Assembly (NCBI GenBank): GCA_944389565.1
Contig: CALXMV010000014.1
Span: forward strand, 1 to 54,580
Direction of reading: 5' to 3'
From: an uncultured Kiritimatiellota bacterium
Lineage (GTDB): Bacteria > Verrucomicrobiota > Kiritimatiellia > RFP12 > DVOR01
DNA length: 54,580 nucleotides
The position numbers and the translations under genes are program-made. Of this stretch, positions 36,400 through 45,464 are shown piece by piece (the first letter of the stretch is position 1; every line of letters starts with the position of its first letter). Under the pieces are notes generated by a model. It had not been told where the DNA came from. It did no database searches and saw nothing but the letters and a program-made list of their open reading frames with translations.

Positions 36400-37890
36400 T
36401 GAAGGTCAATGGCACCTATTACACATGGCAGGAAAAAGTTCCCACGTTCACTACCGCGCCAACCCATGCCGCTGGGCCTTTTTACGGGCAGGGTGGGCAG
36501 GCGGCCGCGCAACTGGGCGTCAATGCCATCCGTGTTCAAGCATTGACGGACAAGACGCTCTCCATCGTCTCCACGCGTCCGGACGACCGCAGGGTTTTCC
36601 GTAATTCCATCGCTGCCGTGCAGATTGTCCAGCGTGTCGTGTTGCCGGTGAATGGGCAAGTCGCGTGGAGCGACCTCACCGCTGGCCTTGATGGGCTCCC
36701 GCTTTACCTTGACTTCGGCCCTAACGGCCAAATCACTGGCGATGTCACCCTTTCCGATGACGACATCGTCGATGTCGAGCAAGTCCCCTTCTCCGCAAAC
36801 AATGCGTTTCCTTTTGCCGGAAAACTCACCAACAATCTCAGCACGGAATATCGGGTCTCGCCCACGAGCACAAACTTGCTCAGGATTTCGGCATCGTTGC
36901 AAGGTGCGACGGATCCTTATGCGCCGCTGTGTCTGGCGACCATCGGAGGTGTCTATGGTGACATAGGATTCGCCTATGTCACTGCAAATTTCGCTTGTGT
37001 GACAACGAATACCAGAACGCTCCCTGTCGTCTGGACAGGGACGGCCGGGGATGGCGACTGGAACAATCCCCAAAATTGGTCGACGGGGAAGGTGCCGACG
37101 GCTGATAGCCCTGTCTACATTCTTGTAGAAGACGGGGAAGAGGTGGACATCAATATTCCCAACGGCGCGAATGCCGCGAACCTCATCGTCATCGGCCGTG
37201 GAGACAGCGGGAAGATTTCGCTCAACGGGGCGCTTTCCGTGACGGGTACGATGACCGTTGAGGGCTCGCTCACCGTTGGTGGGACCGCGTTTGCTCCCGG
37301 CTTCACCGCCGATGGCACGGTGACGGTGGACGCGACATTGCGTCCTATTCCGACTATCAGTGGCGGCGAGGACACGACCCTAACCATCATTCCTTCCGAG
37401 AGCGAGCTCGTTGCCGGTTCTATCACCTTCACCAATCCCGAGGGATTTGACAAGGTAACCATCGCGGGAGTCGACAGTCCGACCGTCAATAAGGGCGACA
37501 CGACGACCACCATCACGTGGACGAAACTCCGTTCCGCGCTGAACCTCAATTTCGGCAGTGAGGTTGCGGCCATCCCCGTGGATGACGGCAAGCAGTATGG
37601 CGTCTTCCCCGCGCCCGGCACGGAATGGTTCAACCTCACCGGCAAAGAGTCTGAGGCGCAGGAGATGGCCATCGGTCTGACGGCCAATCCCACCGTGGAA
37701 TACACGTCGCGCGGGGTGGGGGTGCGGCCGACGAACATCGACCCGATCCTGAGCGGCAGTCTGGACACGGCGGACATCACGGTCAGGAACGTGCCGTACG
37801 AGAAGTACGACGTGATCGTCTACTACGCCACGAGCTACAAGAACGGCGTCTTCCCGCCCGTGAAGGTCAACGGCACCTACTACACGTGGG
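36400..37890 (+). repeat. Homologous module repeats inside the surface-protein gene
   Basis: The second and third sandwich modules share near-identical DNA over short stretches, for example the segment encoding VKVNGTYYTW at about 36402-36431 and 37861-37890. They are candidates for intragenic recombination. Confidence 0.65.
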
Positions 37891-40452
37891 ACGAGGCGCT
37901 CAAGACGGGCTATCCCACCACGGTCAATGGCCCCTCCTTCGGCCAGGGCGGCACCTCGTACGTCGGGCTCGGCGTCAACGCCCAGCGCATCTACGGTCTC
38001 ACGGACGCCACGCTCAACGTGGTCAGCCACAAGTCCTTCAACAAGGACGGCAAGTATCACCGCGGGTGCATCGCGGGCATCCAGATCGTCCGCCGCGTCG
38101 TCCTCACCGTGGACAGCGAGGCCAATTGGGGCGACCTCACCGCGGGCATCGACACCAACACGCCCATCGAGGTGACCGTCCTCCCCGGCGGCTCCATCAC
38201 GGGGAACGTCGACCTCACCGGCCGCGAGGACGTCATCATCGACCTGACGGGCTTCGACTTCTCCACGGGCGACCAGCCCTTTGACGGCACCCTCACCGTC
38301 GAGGACTCCACCACCATCCTCCTGCCCACCAACCAAGAGCAGTACCGGCCCGACGGCGAGACCGTCAAGGGCCAGATCGCCGATTCCATTACCGGCAATC
38401 CCATCCTCGGCCTCGGCGACGACCGCTTCCAGTCCAACGACGACGTGACCCTCGCCGATGGCGCGGTCACCATCCAGACCCCCTCCGTCACCCTGCCCAC
38501 CATCTGGACGGGCGCGGGCGACGGCACGAACTGGAACGACCCCGACAACTGGTCGACGGGCGTCGTCCCCGGTGCGGACACCAACGTCGTCATCCCCGTC
38601 AAGGACGGCGCGACGCCTTCCATCACCATCCCCGATGGCGGCGCCGCCGCAGGCAGCGTCACCGTCGTCGGCCAGGGCGACAGCGGCAACCTCACCCTGA
38701 ACGGCGGCAAGCTGGACGTCACGGGCAACCTCGCTATCGAGGGCAACGTGGACGTCTCCCAGACGGGCGCCATCACCGCGGGCGGCAACCTCACCATCGA
38801 CAGCGGTACCCTCACCGTCGAGGTCGGCGCTTCCCTCGGCGTCACGGGCGAGACCACCCTCGTGAACGACGGCCAGCTCATCATCAAGGGCGAGGGCGAC
38901 CTTGCCGGCGGCACCGCCGGGGACACGGTCGTGGATGCCACCGATGGCTCCACCGTCACCGGCCCCACCGACGAAGGCGCGGGCACCGTGAACGTTTCCG
39001 GCGCGGGCAACGTCACCATCGGCGGTAACGTCGACCTTGGCGAGAGCCGTCCAACCGTGACCATCCCCGAGGGCGGCGACGCCACCATCACCGTCACGCC
39101 GACCCCCGAGGAGGCCGAGCAGGGCGTCATCACCATCCCCGGAGACTTCACCGAGACGAACAAGCCCACCGTCAATGTGGAGGGCGTCACGGATGCCGAG
39201 GTTAGCGTTGACGAGAACGGCGACCTGAGCGTCACGTGGGCACCCAGCGACTACCCGACCTTCGATGAGACCGGTGTGTGGACGGACGGCGACAAATGGT
39301 CGACCGGTTCCGTCCCCGAGAGCGGCGTCGTCGTGGTCGATGGTGAGACGCACGGGCCCATCACCGTCACGCTCCCTGATGGGGACATCGCCGAGGGGAT
39401 CACCCAGGTCATCGTCAAGGGCGACGTCACCTTCATTGGTGAGGCACTTCCGCCCGAGGTCACCCTCGCCCCTGGTGCGAGCGTCACCGTCGGTGGCACG
39501 ACCCTGCCCGAGGGCTGGGAGTTGCCCGCCGACACCACCTTGGTCGTCACCGAGCCCAACGACTCGCTCGCTGGGGCCACGCTCGACGGTAAGGTCGTCA
39601 TCGACCTCTCGGAGAACACCACGGACAAGGTCATTGACCTTGGTGGCGCGGACTTCAACGGCGGTCTCGAAATCGCGGGCGACACAAGCACCGTGATTCT
39701 TGGTACCGTTGACGACCAAGTCGAGGTGAGCGAAGGGGCACACACCATCGAAGGGGCGGAAGGCATCGCGCCTGATTTCACCGAGGCCGGTGCCGTCACC
39801 ATCCCCGTCACCGAAGGAACCTCCCTGCCCGGCGACTTCACCGTCACGGTCGGGGACAAGACCTACGGTAAGGATGCCGTGACGGTCGAGGACGGTAACC
39901 TCGTCGTTGACCTCGACAAACCCTTGGCGCCCTCTATCGACGGAGCGTCCATCGTCGATGCCTTGCCTGACGATCTCGTGGACGACCTCAACGCCGCGGC
40001 GAGCGAGGGCGGCCTCACGGGCAACTACGAGGTGAAGGTCGAGACCGCCGGACAGGAAGTCGCCGACCTCGACGCCGAGCAGTTGGGAAGCATCTTGGAT
40101 GCCTTCGAGGGGCTCGTCCCCGAGGTCGACCAAGAGGCCAACACGCTCACCTACACCTATGCCTCCGGCATCGCGGCGATGGCCGTCTCGGAGGATGGCA
40201 CGTGGCGCGTGACCGTCCAGGTCGCCTCCGGCGAGCGCGCCGTCGCTTTCGCCGCCGGCAGCGTCTACACCCTCACCGTCACCTCCAGGCAGGGCGAGCA
40301 ACGCACGCTGACCTTCGCCGATGAGGGCGTCGAGGCCACGGGCACCCCTGACACCGTGATTCTGGTCACCAAGGAACTGCCCCAAGAGGACGACTTCGCG
40401 CTGAAGATCGCCATCACGCCGCTCGCCCGGAAGTGACGGCGTGGCACACGAT

Positions 40453-40490
40453 GCGGCGGGGCTCGCAAGGCCCCGCCGCGTTTTTTTTTT
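40453..40490 (+). terminator. Strong intrinsic terminator after the surface-protein gene
   Basis: GCGGCGGGGC (40453-40462) pairs with GCCCCGCCGC (40470-40479) around a 7-nt loop, followed after one G by ten Ts (40481-40490). Confidence 0.95.
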
Positions 40491-40509
40491 CGGAGACGCC
40501 AAAAAGTGC

Positions 40510-40539
40510 TTGCCTCGGGAGAGGCGGTTTTGATACCTT
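40510..40539 (+). promoter_or_regulatory. Promoter of rpsB-tsf
   Basis: TTGCCT at 40510-40515, 18-nt spacer, TACCTT at 40534-40539 preceded by TGA. The leader to ATG 40659 is about 113 bases. Confidence 0.65.
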
Positions 40540-40559
40540 ATTACTTAACGCGGTCGCGG

Positions 40560-40646
40560 GGTAGGTGCCCGGCGACGACGGGAAGCGAAAGCGGCCGTCC
40601 GCGTGTGCGGTCGCCGGAGCGGATTGAAACGGAACACGTCTCTACC
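40560..40646 (+). promoter_or_regulatory. Structured rpsB leader, candidate three-way junction
   Basis: An outer stem CCGGCGAC (40569-40576) pairs with GTCGCCGG (40610-40617). Inside it two hairpins fit edge to edge: GACGG/CCGTC (40577-40581 with 40595-40599), capped by GC-GAAA-GC, a GNRA-type tetraloop, and CGC/GCG around GTGT (40600-40609). A further GGTAG (40560-40564)/CTACC (40642-40646) pair could close the whole. S2 leaders are autoregulatory in other bacteria; this fold is read by eye only. Confidence 0.5.
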
Positions 40647-40658
40647 GAAAGGGTGACC

Positions 40659-41633
40659 ATGGCTCATCTCATCGAGCTCAAGGACCTCATCGAAGCCGGC
40701 CTGCATTTCGGCCATCAGACCAAGCGCTGGAACCCGAAGATGAAAACCTACATCTTCGACAAGCGCAACGGGATCCACATCATCGACCTGACGCAGACCG
40801 TCGAGCTGATCGACGAGGCGACCGAGTTTCTGCGCGGTGTCGTGGCCGACGGGCGCAAGGTGCTCTTCGTGGCCACCAAAAAGCAGGCCCAGGAGGTCGT
40901 GAAGGAAGCGGCCATCGCCTGCAACCAGTTTTACATGACCGAGCGTTGGCTCGGCGGCACGCTGACGAACAACCAGACGATCCGCCGTAGCGTCAAGCGC
41001 ATGAAGCAGATCCAGGACATCGCCAAGCGCAACAACGGCGTCCTCTCCGAGCACAAGCAGGAGGCTTCCGCCCTCGCCCGCGAGCTGGCCAAGCTGGAGA
41101 CCAACCTCACCGGCATCGCCGAGATGGACAAGATGCCCGGGGCGCTCTTCATCGTGGACGTCTGCCGCGAGGCCAACGCCGTCAAGGAGGCCCAGCGCCT
41201 TGGCATCCCGATCGTCGCCATCGTCGACACCAACGCCGACCCTGACCCGATCGACCACGTCATCCCCGGCAACGACGACTCCGTGCGCGGCATCGAGCTC
41301 ATCGTCGGCAAGATTGCCGAGGTGCTGAAGGACGCCGACACCGAGGCCGCGAAGGTCGCCGCCGAGCAGGCCGCCCAGGCCGAGGCCGAGCGTTCCGCGA
41401 AGGTCGCCGCCGAGCGCGCCGCCCGCAAGGAGGCCTCCGCCGCCCGTAAGCCCGCCGCCACGCCCGGTCTCTCCGGCGCTCCCCGTAAGCAGCCCGCGGC
41501 CCCCGCCGCCGACCGCCGCTCCGCCGCCGCCGCCGCGCAGGAGGCCATTGCCGCCGCCAAGGCCGAGGCCGAGGCCGAGGCCGCCGCCCAGCCGGCCGAG
41601 ACGCCTGCCCCCGAGGCCCCCGCCGCCGAATAA
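40659..41633 (+). CDS. rpsB: 30S ribosomal protein S2 with long Ala-rich C-terminal tail
   Basis: 324 residues from ATG 40659; the S2 core (HLIELKDLIEAGLHFGHQTKRWNPKM, TERWLGGTLTNNQTIRRS, PGALFIVDVCREANAVKEAQRLGIPIVAIVDTNADP) ends near residue 228. The remaining ~95 residues are an Ala/Glu/Lys/Pro-rich low-complexity tail, which makes the protein clearly longer than the usual 230-260. An in-frame start upstream would include the promoter and structured leader. First gene of the conserved rpsB-tsf pair. Confidence 0.96.
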   Translation: MAHLIELKDLIEAGLHFGHQTKRWNPKMKTYIFDKRNGIHIIDLTQTVELIDEATEFLRGVVADGRKVLFVATKKQAQEVVKEAAIACNQFYMTERWLGGTLTNNQTIRRSVKRMKQIQDIAKRNNGVLSEHKQEASALARELAKLETNLTGIAEMDKMPGALFIVDVCREANAVKEAQRLGIPIVAIVDTNADPDPIDHVIPGNDDSVRGIELIVGKIAEVLKDADTEAAKVAAEQAAQAEAERSAKVAAERAARKEASAARKPAATPGLSGAPRKQPAAPAADRRSAAAAAQEAIAAAKAEAEAEAAAQPAETPAPEAPAAE

Positions 41634-41655
41634 CCCCGAAAGAAGGCAAACGGAT

Positions 41656-42492
41656 ATGGCTACCATCACGATTCAGATGATCAACGATCTTCGTGCCGCC
41701 ACCAGCGTCGGCATGATGGATTGCAAGCGTGCCCTCCAGCAGACGGACGGCAACATGGAGGAGGCGATCAAGATCCTTCGCGAGAAGGGGCTTGCGCTCC
41801 AGGTCAAGCGCGCCGACCGTGAGTCCAACCAGGGCGTCATCGTCGCCGCCGCCGGCGAGAACGGCGCGTGGGGGCTCGTGGAGCTCAACTGCGAGACCGA
41901 CTTCGTGGCGAAGACCGAGAAGTTTCAGGACTTCGCGAAGGTGTTGGCCGCCGCCGCCGCCAAGGGCGACACGGATCTGGCGACCAGCCACGCGCAGGGG
42001 CTCACCGAGGTCGTCGCCGCCACGGGCGAGAACGTCAAGATCCGCCGCGCGGCCCACATGGCGCCCGCCGGCACGGGGATGGTGGATTCCTACATCCACT
42101 TCAGCGGCAAGATCGGCGTTTTGGTCGAGATCGCCTGCGGCAAGGCCGAGACCGCCACGAGCGAGGCCTTCCGTGCGCTCGCCCACAATCTCTGCCTCCA
42201 GATCGCCGCCTCCGCGCCCCGCTATCTCGATGAGACCGAGGTGCCTGAGTCCGAGCTCGAAAGCGAGAAAGAGGTTTATCGCGCCCAGGTCAAGGACAAG
42301 CCGGCCAACATCATCGAGGGCATCCTCCGCGGCAAGCTGAAGAAACACTTCGCCGAGGTCTGCCTTGTCGATCAGGCTTACATCATGGAGCCCAAGATGA
42401 CCGTCACCGACCTGGTCAAGCAGACCGAGAAAGACGTCGGCGACACCATCGCCATCAAACGCTTCGTCCGCTTCCAGCTCGGCGTCGCCTGA
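41656..42492 (+). CDS. tsf: Elongation factor Ts
   Basis: Guanine-nucleotide exchange factor for EF-Tu. 278 residues from ATG 41656: the N-terminal UBA-like domain (INDLRAATSVGMMDCKRALQQTDGNMEEAIKILREKG), then NQGVIVAAAGENGAWGLVELNCETDFVAKTEKF and the core with the TDFV motif, and KPANIIEGILRGKLKKHFAEVCLVDQAYI. Normal length and domain order. Lies 22 bases after rpsB. Confidence 0.97.
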   Translation: MATITIQMINDLRAATSVGMMDCKRALQQTDGNMEEAIKILREKGLALQVKRADRESNQGVIVAAAGENGAWGLVELNCETDFVAKTEKFQDFAKVLAAAAAKGDTDLATSHAQGLTEVVAATGENVKIRRAAHMAPAGTGMVDSYIHFSGKIGVLVEIACGKAETATSEAFRALAHNLCLQIAASAPRYLDETEVPESELESEKEVYRAQVKDKPANIIEGILRGKLKKHFAEVCLVDQAYIMEPKMTVTDLVKQTEKDVGDTIAIKRFVRFQLGVA

Positions 42493-42523
42493 GCGTAACC
42501 CCTCACCCGAAAGGATTCCGACC

Positions 42524-42619
42524 ATGGGTCAGCAACTCCGCAAACGCGCCAAGCGCGCCCGTCGCGCTGCCTACGCCAAGCGCCTGAAAGCCCGCGTCAA
42601 GGCCGCCATGAAGAAGTGA
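42524..42619 (+). CDS. 31-residue, highly basic small protein
   Basis: ATG 42524 to TGA 42619, with AAAGGA eight bases upstream. The product begins MGQQLRKRAKRARR and ends VKAAMKK: about half of its residues are Lys or Arg. It lies 31 bases after tsf and before the operon's terminator, so it is transcribed with ribosome genes. It is similar in size and charge to the small ribosomal proteins of the bTHX kind and to short conserved basic ORFs I recall from Verrucomicrobiota-related genomes, but no family can be assigned by eye. Confidence 0.75.
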   Translation: MGQQLRKRAKRARRAAYAKRLKARVKAAMKK

Positions 42620-42637
42620 GCGTGCCGCGCAAGCGAC

Positions 42638-42673
42638 AAAAAAGGCCCGCCCCGGATGGGGCGGGCTTGTTTT
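42638..42673. terminator. Bidirectional terminator between the rpsB operon and lolD
   Basis: GCCCGCCCC (42645-42653) pairs with GGGGCGGGC (42658-42666) with a 4-nt loop. An A-run (42638-42643) precedes and TTGTTTTT follows, so both strands get a T-tract. Confidence 0.92.
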
Positions 42674-42689
42674 TCGCGTGTGGGGGATC

Positions 42690-43373
42690 TCAGCGGAGGA
42701 GGCCTTCCTCCAAGGTGAGCGTGCGGTCGCACCGCGCGGCGGTGGCGGGGGCGTGGGTGACCATGACGAGGAGGGTCTGGCGTTCGCGGGCCAGCCGGAA
42801 GAGGAGGTCGAGGACGGCGTCCCCGGTCTTGGCGTCGAGGTTCCCCGTGGGCTCATCGGCCAAGAGGAGGGGGGGCTCGTTCATGAGGGCGCGGGCGATG
42901 GCGGCGCGTTGCTGTTCGCCGCCGGAGAGCTCGAGGGGGGTGTGGCGGCGGCGGTCGGCGAGGCCGACGCACTCTAGGAGTGCCTCGGCGCGGGCCCGCA
43001 TCCGGCGGCGGGAGAGGGAGCCTAGTGCCATCGCCGGGAGCATGACGTTCTCGACGAGATCCATCTCGGGCAGAAGATGGTAGGCTTGGAAGACAAAGCC
43101 GATTTTGGCGGCGCGGAGGCGGGTGCGGCGTCGCGCGGAGATGCCGTAGAGGTCTTGGCCGGCGATGAGGACCCGCCCACCTTGGGGTTTGTCGAGACCG
43201 CCAAGGACGTGCAGCAGGGTGGACTTCCCGGCGCCGGAGCGTCCCACGATGGCGAGCGTCTCGCCGGGGGCCGCGCGGAGCGCCGCGCCGCGGAGGATGT
43301 CCAGGCGGTTGCCGTGGAGCGTGTAGGATTTGCGAAGGTCCTCGGCGAGGAGGGCGGGGGCGTCGTCGGGCAT
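42690..43373 (-). CDS. lolD: Lipoprotein-releasing ABC ATPase
   Basis: 227 residues from ATG 43373. Walker A GRSGAGKST, Q-loop FQAYHLLPEM, signature LSGGEQQRAAIARAL, Walker B LLLADEPTGNLDAKTG, His switch VTHAPA. With the adjacent LolC/E-type permease it forms the inner-membrane complex that extracts lipoproteins for delivery to the outer membrane. The upstream permease gene ends five bases earlier and its AAGGAG serves as ribosome-binding site. Last gene of the eight-gene operon starting at 49631. Confidence 0.92.
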   Translation of the reverse strand: MPDDAPALLAEDLRKSYTLHGNRLDILRGAALRAAPGETLAIVGRSGAGKSTLLHVLGGLDKPQGGRVLIAGQDLYGISARRRTRLRAAKIGFVFQAYHLLPEMDLVENVMLPAMALGSLSRRRMRARAEALLECVGLADRRRHTPLELSGGEQQRAAIARALMNEPPLLLADEPTGNLDAKTGDAVLDLLFRLARERQTLLVMVTHAPATAARCDRTLTLEEGLLR

Positions 43374-43378
43374 GGCGG

Positions 43379-44617
43379 TCACTCCTTGCGCAGGGCGTCG
43401 ACGGGGTTCAGCGCGGCGGCGCGCCACGCGGGCAACAGGGAGGCCAAGGCGCAGAACAGCACGACCAACACGGCCACTTGGACGATTTCGACGGGCGCGA
43501 CGCGCCATGGCAGGGCGTCCAAGCCGTAGACGGCCTTGGGGAAAACCTCAAGCCCGAAGCGGGCGAGGAGATCGACGAGGTTTTGGAGGTTGTGAAGGAC
43601 CAGGAAGGCCAGGCCGATGCCGAGCGCCGTGCCGAGGATGCACTGGATCCAGCCGTAGAGGACGAAGGTGAGGGTGAGCTGCGAGGTGGAGAAGCCGAGG
43701 GACTTGAGAAGGCCGATCTCGTCGGTCTTCTGGACGGTGATGACAATGATGGTATTGATGACGCAGAAGATGGCGACGACGCTGATGAAGATGAGCAACA
43801 GGGTCATCATGTTCTTTTCCGTGGCGACGGCGTTGAAGATGAGTCGGTCGAGCTGCTGCCAGGTGCTGACGGCGCAACGGCGGGCGCCATAGAGGGAGTC
43901 GACGGCAGCGGAGACTTGGGCGACGAGGCCTTCGCCAGGGCGCAGACGTTGGGGGTCCGCGACGCGGAGGGAGACGCTGTTGGCGCCGGAGGCCAGACCG
44001 GCCAAATCGCGGGCGACAGGCAGGGAGACGAAGACGTAAGAACCGTCGTACTCGGCCTGCCCGGTGGCATAGACGCCACGGACGGTGAGACGCTCGGGGA
44101 AGTAAATCTCGTCTTTGTCGATGAGATTCATGGGGGAATAGACGAGCAACTCGTCGCCGACGCCAATGCCCAGGCGCGCGGCCATGTCCACGCCGATGAC
44201 GACGCTGTCGCCGGCGAGGTCGAAGGAGCCGTTCCACATCGAGATGGGGAGCATCCGCCGGATGCGCGCGGCGTCGACGCCGAGGAGGATGGGCGCCAGG
44301 ATACGCCGGTCGTATTCCACGAGCACGCGTGTCTCGATGCTGGGGGAGGTGGCCTCGACCCCCGGAATGGCCTCGAGGCGCTCGCACAGCGCATCGACAT
44401 GCCCGAGCGTGCCGCGATGGGCCGGTTGGACGACGATGTGCGGCTTGAAGGCGAGAATCTTGCTCTGCCAGGTGTCGCCGAAGCCGGTGAAGACGGCACG
44501 GACGATGATGACGATGGCGACGCCGATGGTGACGCCCAGCACGGAGAGGAGCGTGACGACGGAGGCGACGCCGCGTTTCGGGCGGAGATATTTGAGTGCG
44601 AGGAAGAGCGGGAACAT
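43379..44617 (-). CDS. Lipoprotein-releasing ABC permease (LolC/LolE family)
   Basis: 412 residues with the four-helix FtsX topology: an N-terminal segment (VVTLLSVLGVTIGVAIVIIVRAVF), a ~220-residue periplasmic domain, then a three-helix bundle (MMTLLLIFISVVAIFCVINTIIVITVQKTDEIGLLKSLG, TFVLYGWIQCILGTALGIGLAF, IVQVAVLVVLFCALASLLPAW). FALKYLRPKRG at the N-terminus and NPVDALRKE at the C-terminus are LolC/E hallmarks. Only one permease gene is present, suggesting a homodimeric LolF-like arrangement. Confidence 0.92.
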   Translation of the reverse strand: MFPLFLALKYLRPKRGVASVVTLLSVLGVTIGVAIVIIVRAVFTGFGDTWQSKILAFKPHIVVQPAHRGTLGHVDALCERLEAIPGVEATSPSIETRVLVEYDRRILAPILLGVDAARIRRMLPISMWNGSFDLAGDSVVIGVDMAARLGIGVGDELLVYSPMNLIDKDEIYFPERLTVRGVYATGQAEYDGSYVFVSLPVARDLAGLASGANSVSLRVADPQRLRPGEGLVAQVSAAVDSLYGARRCAVSTWQQLDRLIFNAVATEKNMMTLLLIFISVVAIFCVINTIIVITVQKTDEIGLLKSLGFSTSQLTLTFVLYGWIQCILGTALGIGLAFLVLHNLQNLVDLLARFGLEVFPKAVYGLDALPWRVAPVEIVQVAVLVVLFCALASLLPAWRAAALNPVDALRKE

Positions 44618-44629
44618 GGCGGGCGGGGA

Positions 44630-45463
44630 TTAACGCATGAGGGATTCGATCGCGGCGGAGTCGTCGTTCGCGATGGCTTCGCGAAACGCGGCGAGATGCG
44701 CGGCGAAAGCGTCGATGGCCTGGAGGAGCGGTTGCTTGTTTTGGCGGAAGATCGGCTCCCACATGGTGATGGGCGAGTGGGCGATGCGGGTCATGGAGGC
44801 CAGCCCGCCGCCGGCGAAGCGGGCGTTGAGCGCTTGGTTGCGCTCGGCTTCCTTGATGGTGCGGGCCAGGGCATAGGCCAGCACATGGGGCATATGCGAG
44901 AGCAGGGCGGCGGTCTGGTCATGCGCCTCGGCGGACATCTCGGCCAGGACGGCGCCGACGCGGGCCCAGAGGGTCCGGACACGCGCCAAGGCGTCGGGCG
45001 CGCTGCGCGCGGGGTCGATGATGAGGGTGAAACGGTTGCGGAAGAGGTTGTCGAGGGCGGCGTCGGGGCCGCTTTTCTCGGTGCCGGCCATGGGGTGGCA
45101 GGCCACGTAGCGGGGGCGGTTGGGGTGGGAGGCGACGGCTTCGGCGAGCGCGCGCTTGGTGGAGCCCACGTCGATGACCGTCTGGTCGGGGCGCATGGCG
45201 TCGAGCACGCGCGGGAGACGTTCGGCCAGAATGTCCACAGGCATGGCCAGGACGAGGAGGTCGGCCTCGGCGATGAGCGCTTCGAGGGAGGGGCGGGGCT
45301 CGTCGATCAGGCCGAGCTCGACGGCGCGTTCGGCGTGTGCGGCGGTGCGGTTCCAGCCCAGGATACGCCCCGCGAGCCCGAAGGTGCGCAAATCCTTGGC
45401 CAAGGAACCGCCGATGAGGCCGATGCCGGCGATGCCGACGGTGGGGAAGAGCAGGTCATCCAT
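44630..45463 (-). CDS. tyrA: Prephenate (or arogenate) dehydrogenase
   Basis: 277 residues from ATG 45463. The NAD-binding motif GIAGIGLIGGSLAKDL is at the N-terminus, followed by VIDVGSTKRAL, the conserved CHPMAGTEKSGP active-site region and the helical C-terminal dimerisation domain (LSHMPHVLAYALA). Tyrosine biosynthesis. No ACT or chorismate mutase domain. The stop of rsmE ends one base before the start. Confidence 0.93.
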   Translation of the reverse strand: MDDLLFPTVGIAGIGLIGGSLAKDLRTFGLAGRILGWNRTAAHAERAVELGLIDEPRPSLEALIAEADLLVLAMPVDILAERLPRVLDAMRPDQTVIDVGSTKRALAEAVASHPNRPRYVACHPMAGTEKSGPDAALDNLFRNRFTLIIDPARSAPDALARVRTLWARVGAVLAEMSAEAHDQTAALLSHMPHVLAYALARTIKEAERNQALNARFAGGGLASMTRIAHSPITMWEPIFRQNKQPLLQAIDAFAAHLAAFREAIANDDSAAIESLMR

Positions 45464-45464
45464 G

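Larger units (their letters stand above)
34205..40436 (+). pseudogene. Giant modular surface protein, interrupted by two -1 frameshifts (phase-off or decaying)
   Basis: Adding one base at each of two points (the 9-G tract at 34283-34291 and a site near 34950-34964) makes a 2077-residue exported protein. Its modules, by position: a ~200-residue beta-sandwich-like unit in three copies (about 34320-34935, 36070-36640, 37536-38100) with the recurring pattern LNLNFG, EWxNL, PYxxYDVIxY, FPPVKVNGTYYTW, LGxNAxRVxxLTD, AAIQIVxRV; a Trp-rich unit WxGxxGDGxWxNPxNWSxGxVP after each (about 35361, 37029, 38502), with a weaker fourth at 39275; and stretches of short Gly/Val/Thr-rich strands likely to form beta-solenoids. 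The C-terminus lacks a PEP-CTERM tail. The first part uses mixed codons; from about 37690 codons become strongly GC-ending, suggesting a mosaic. Probable role in adhesion or surface coating; carbohydrate binding is only a guess. Confidence 0.8.

Noticed and set aside
37380..40502. 1040-codon minus-strand frame opposite the surface-protein gene
   Set aside because: Asp/Gly/Val-rich mirror of the sense codons, overlaps the terminator, has no promoter or ribosome-binding site.
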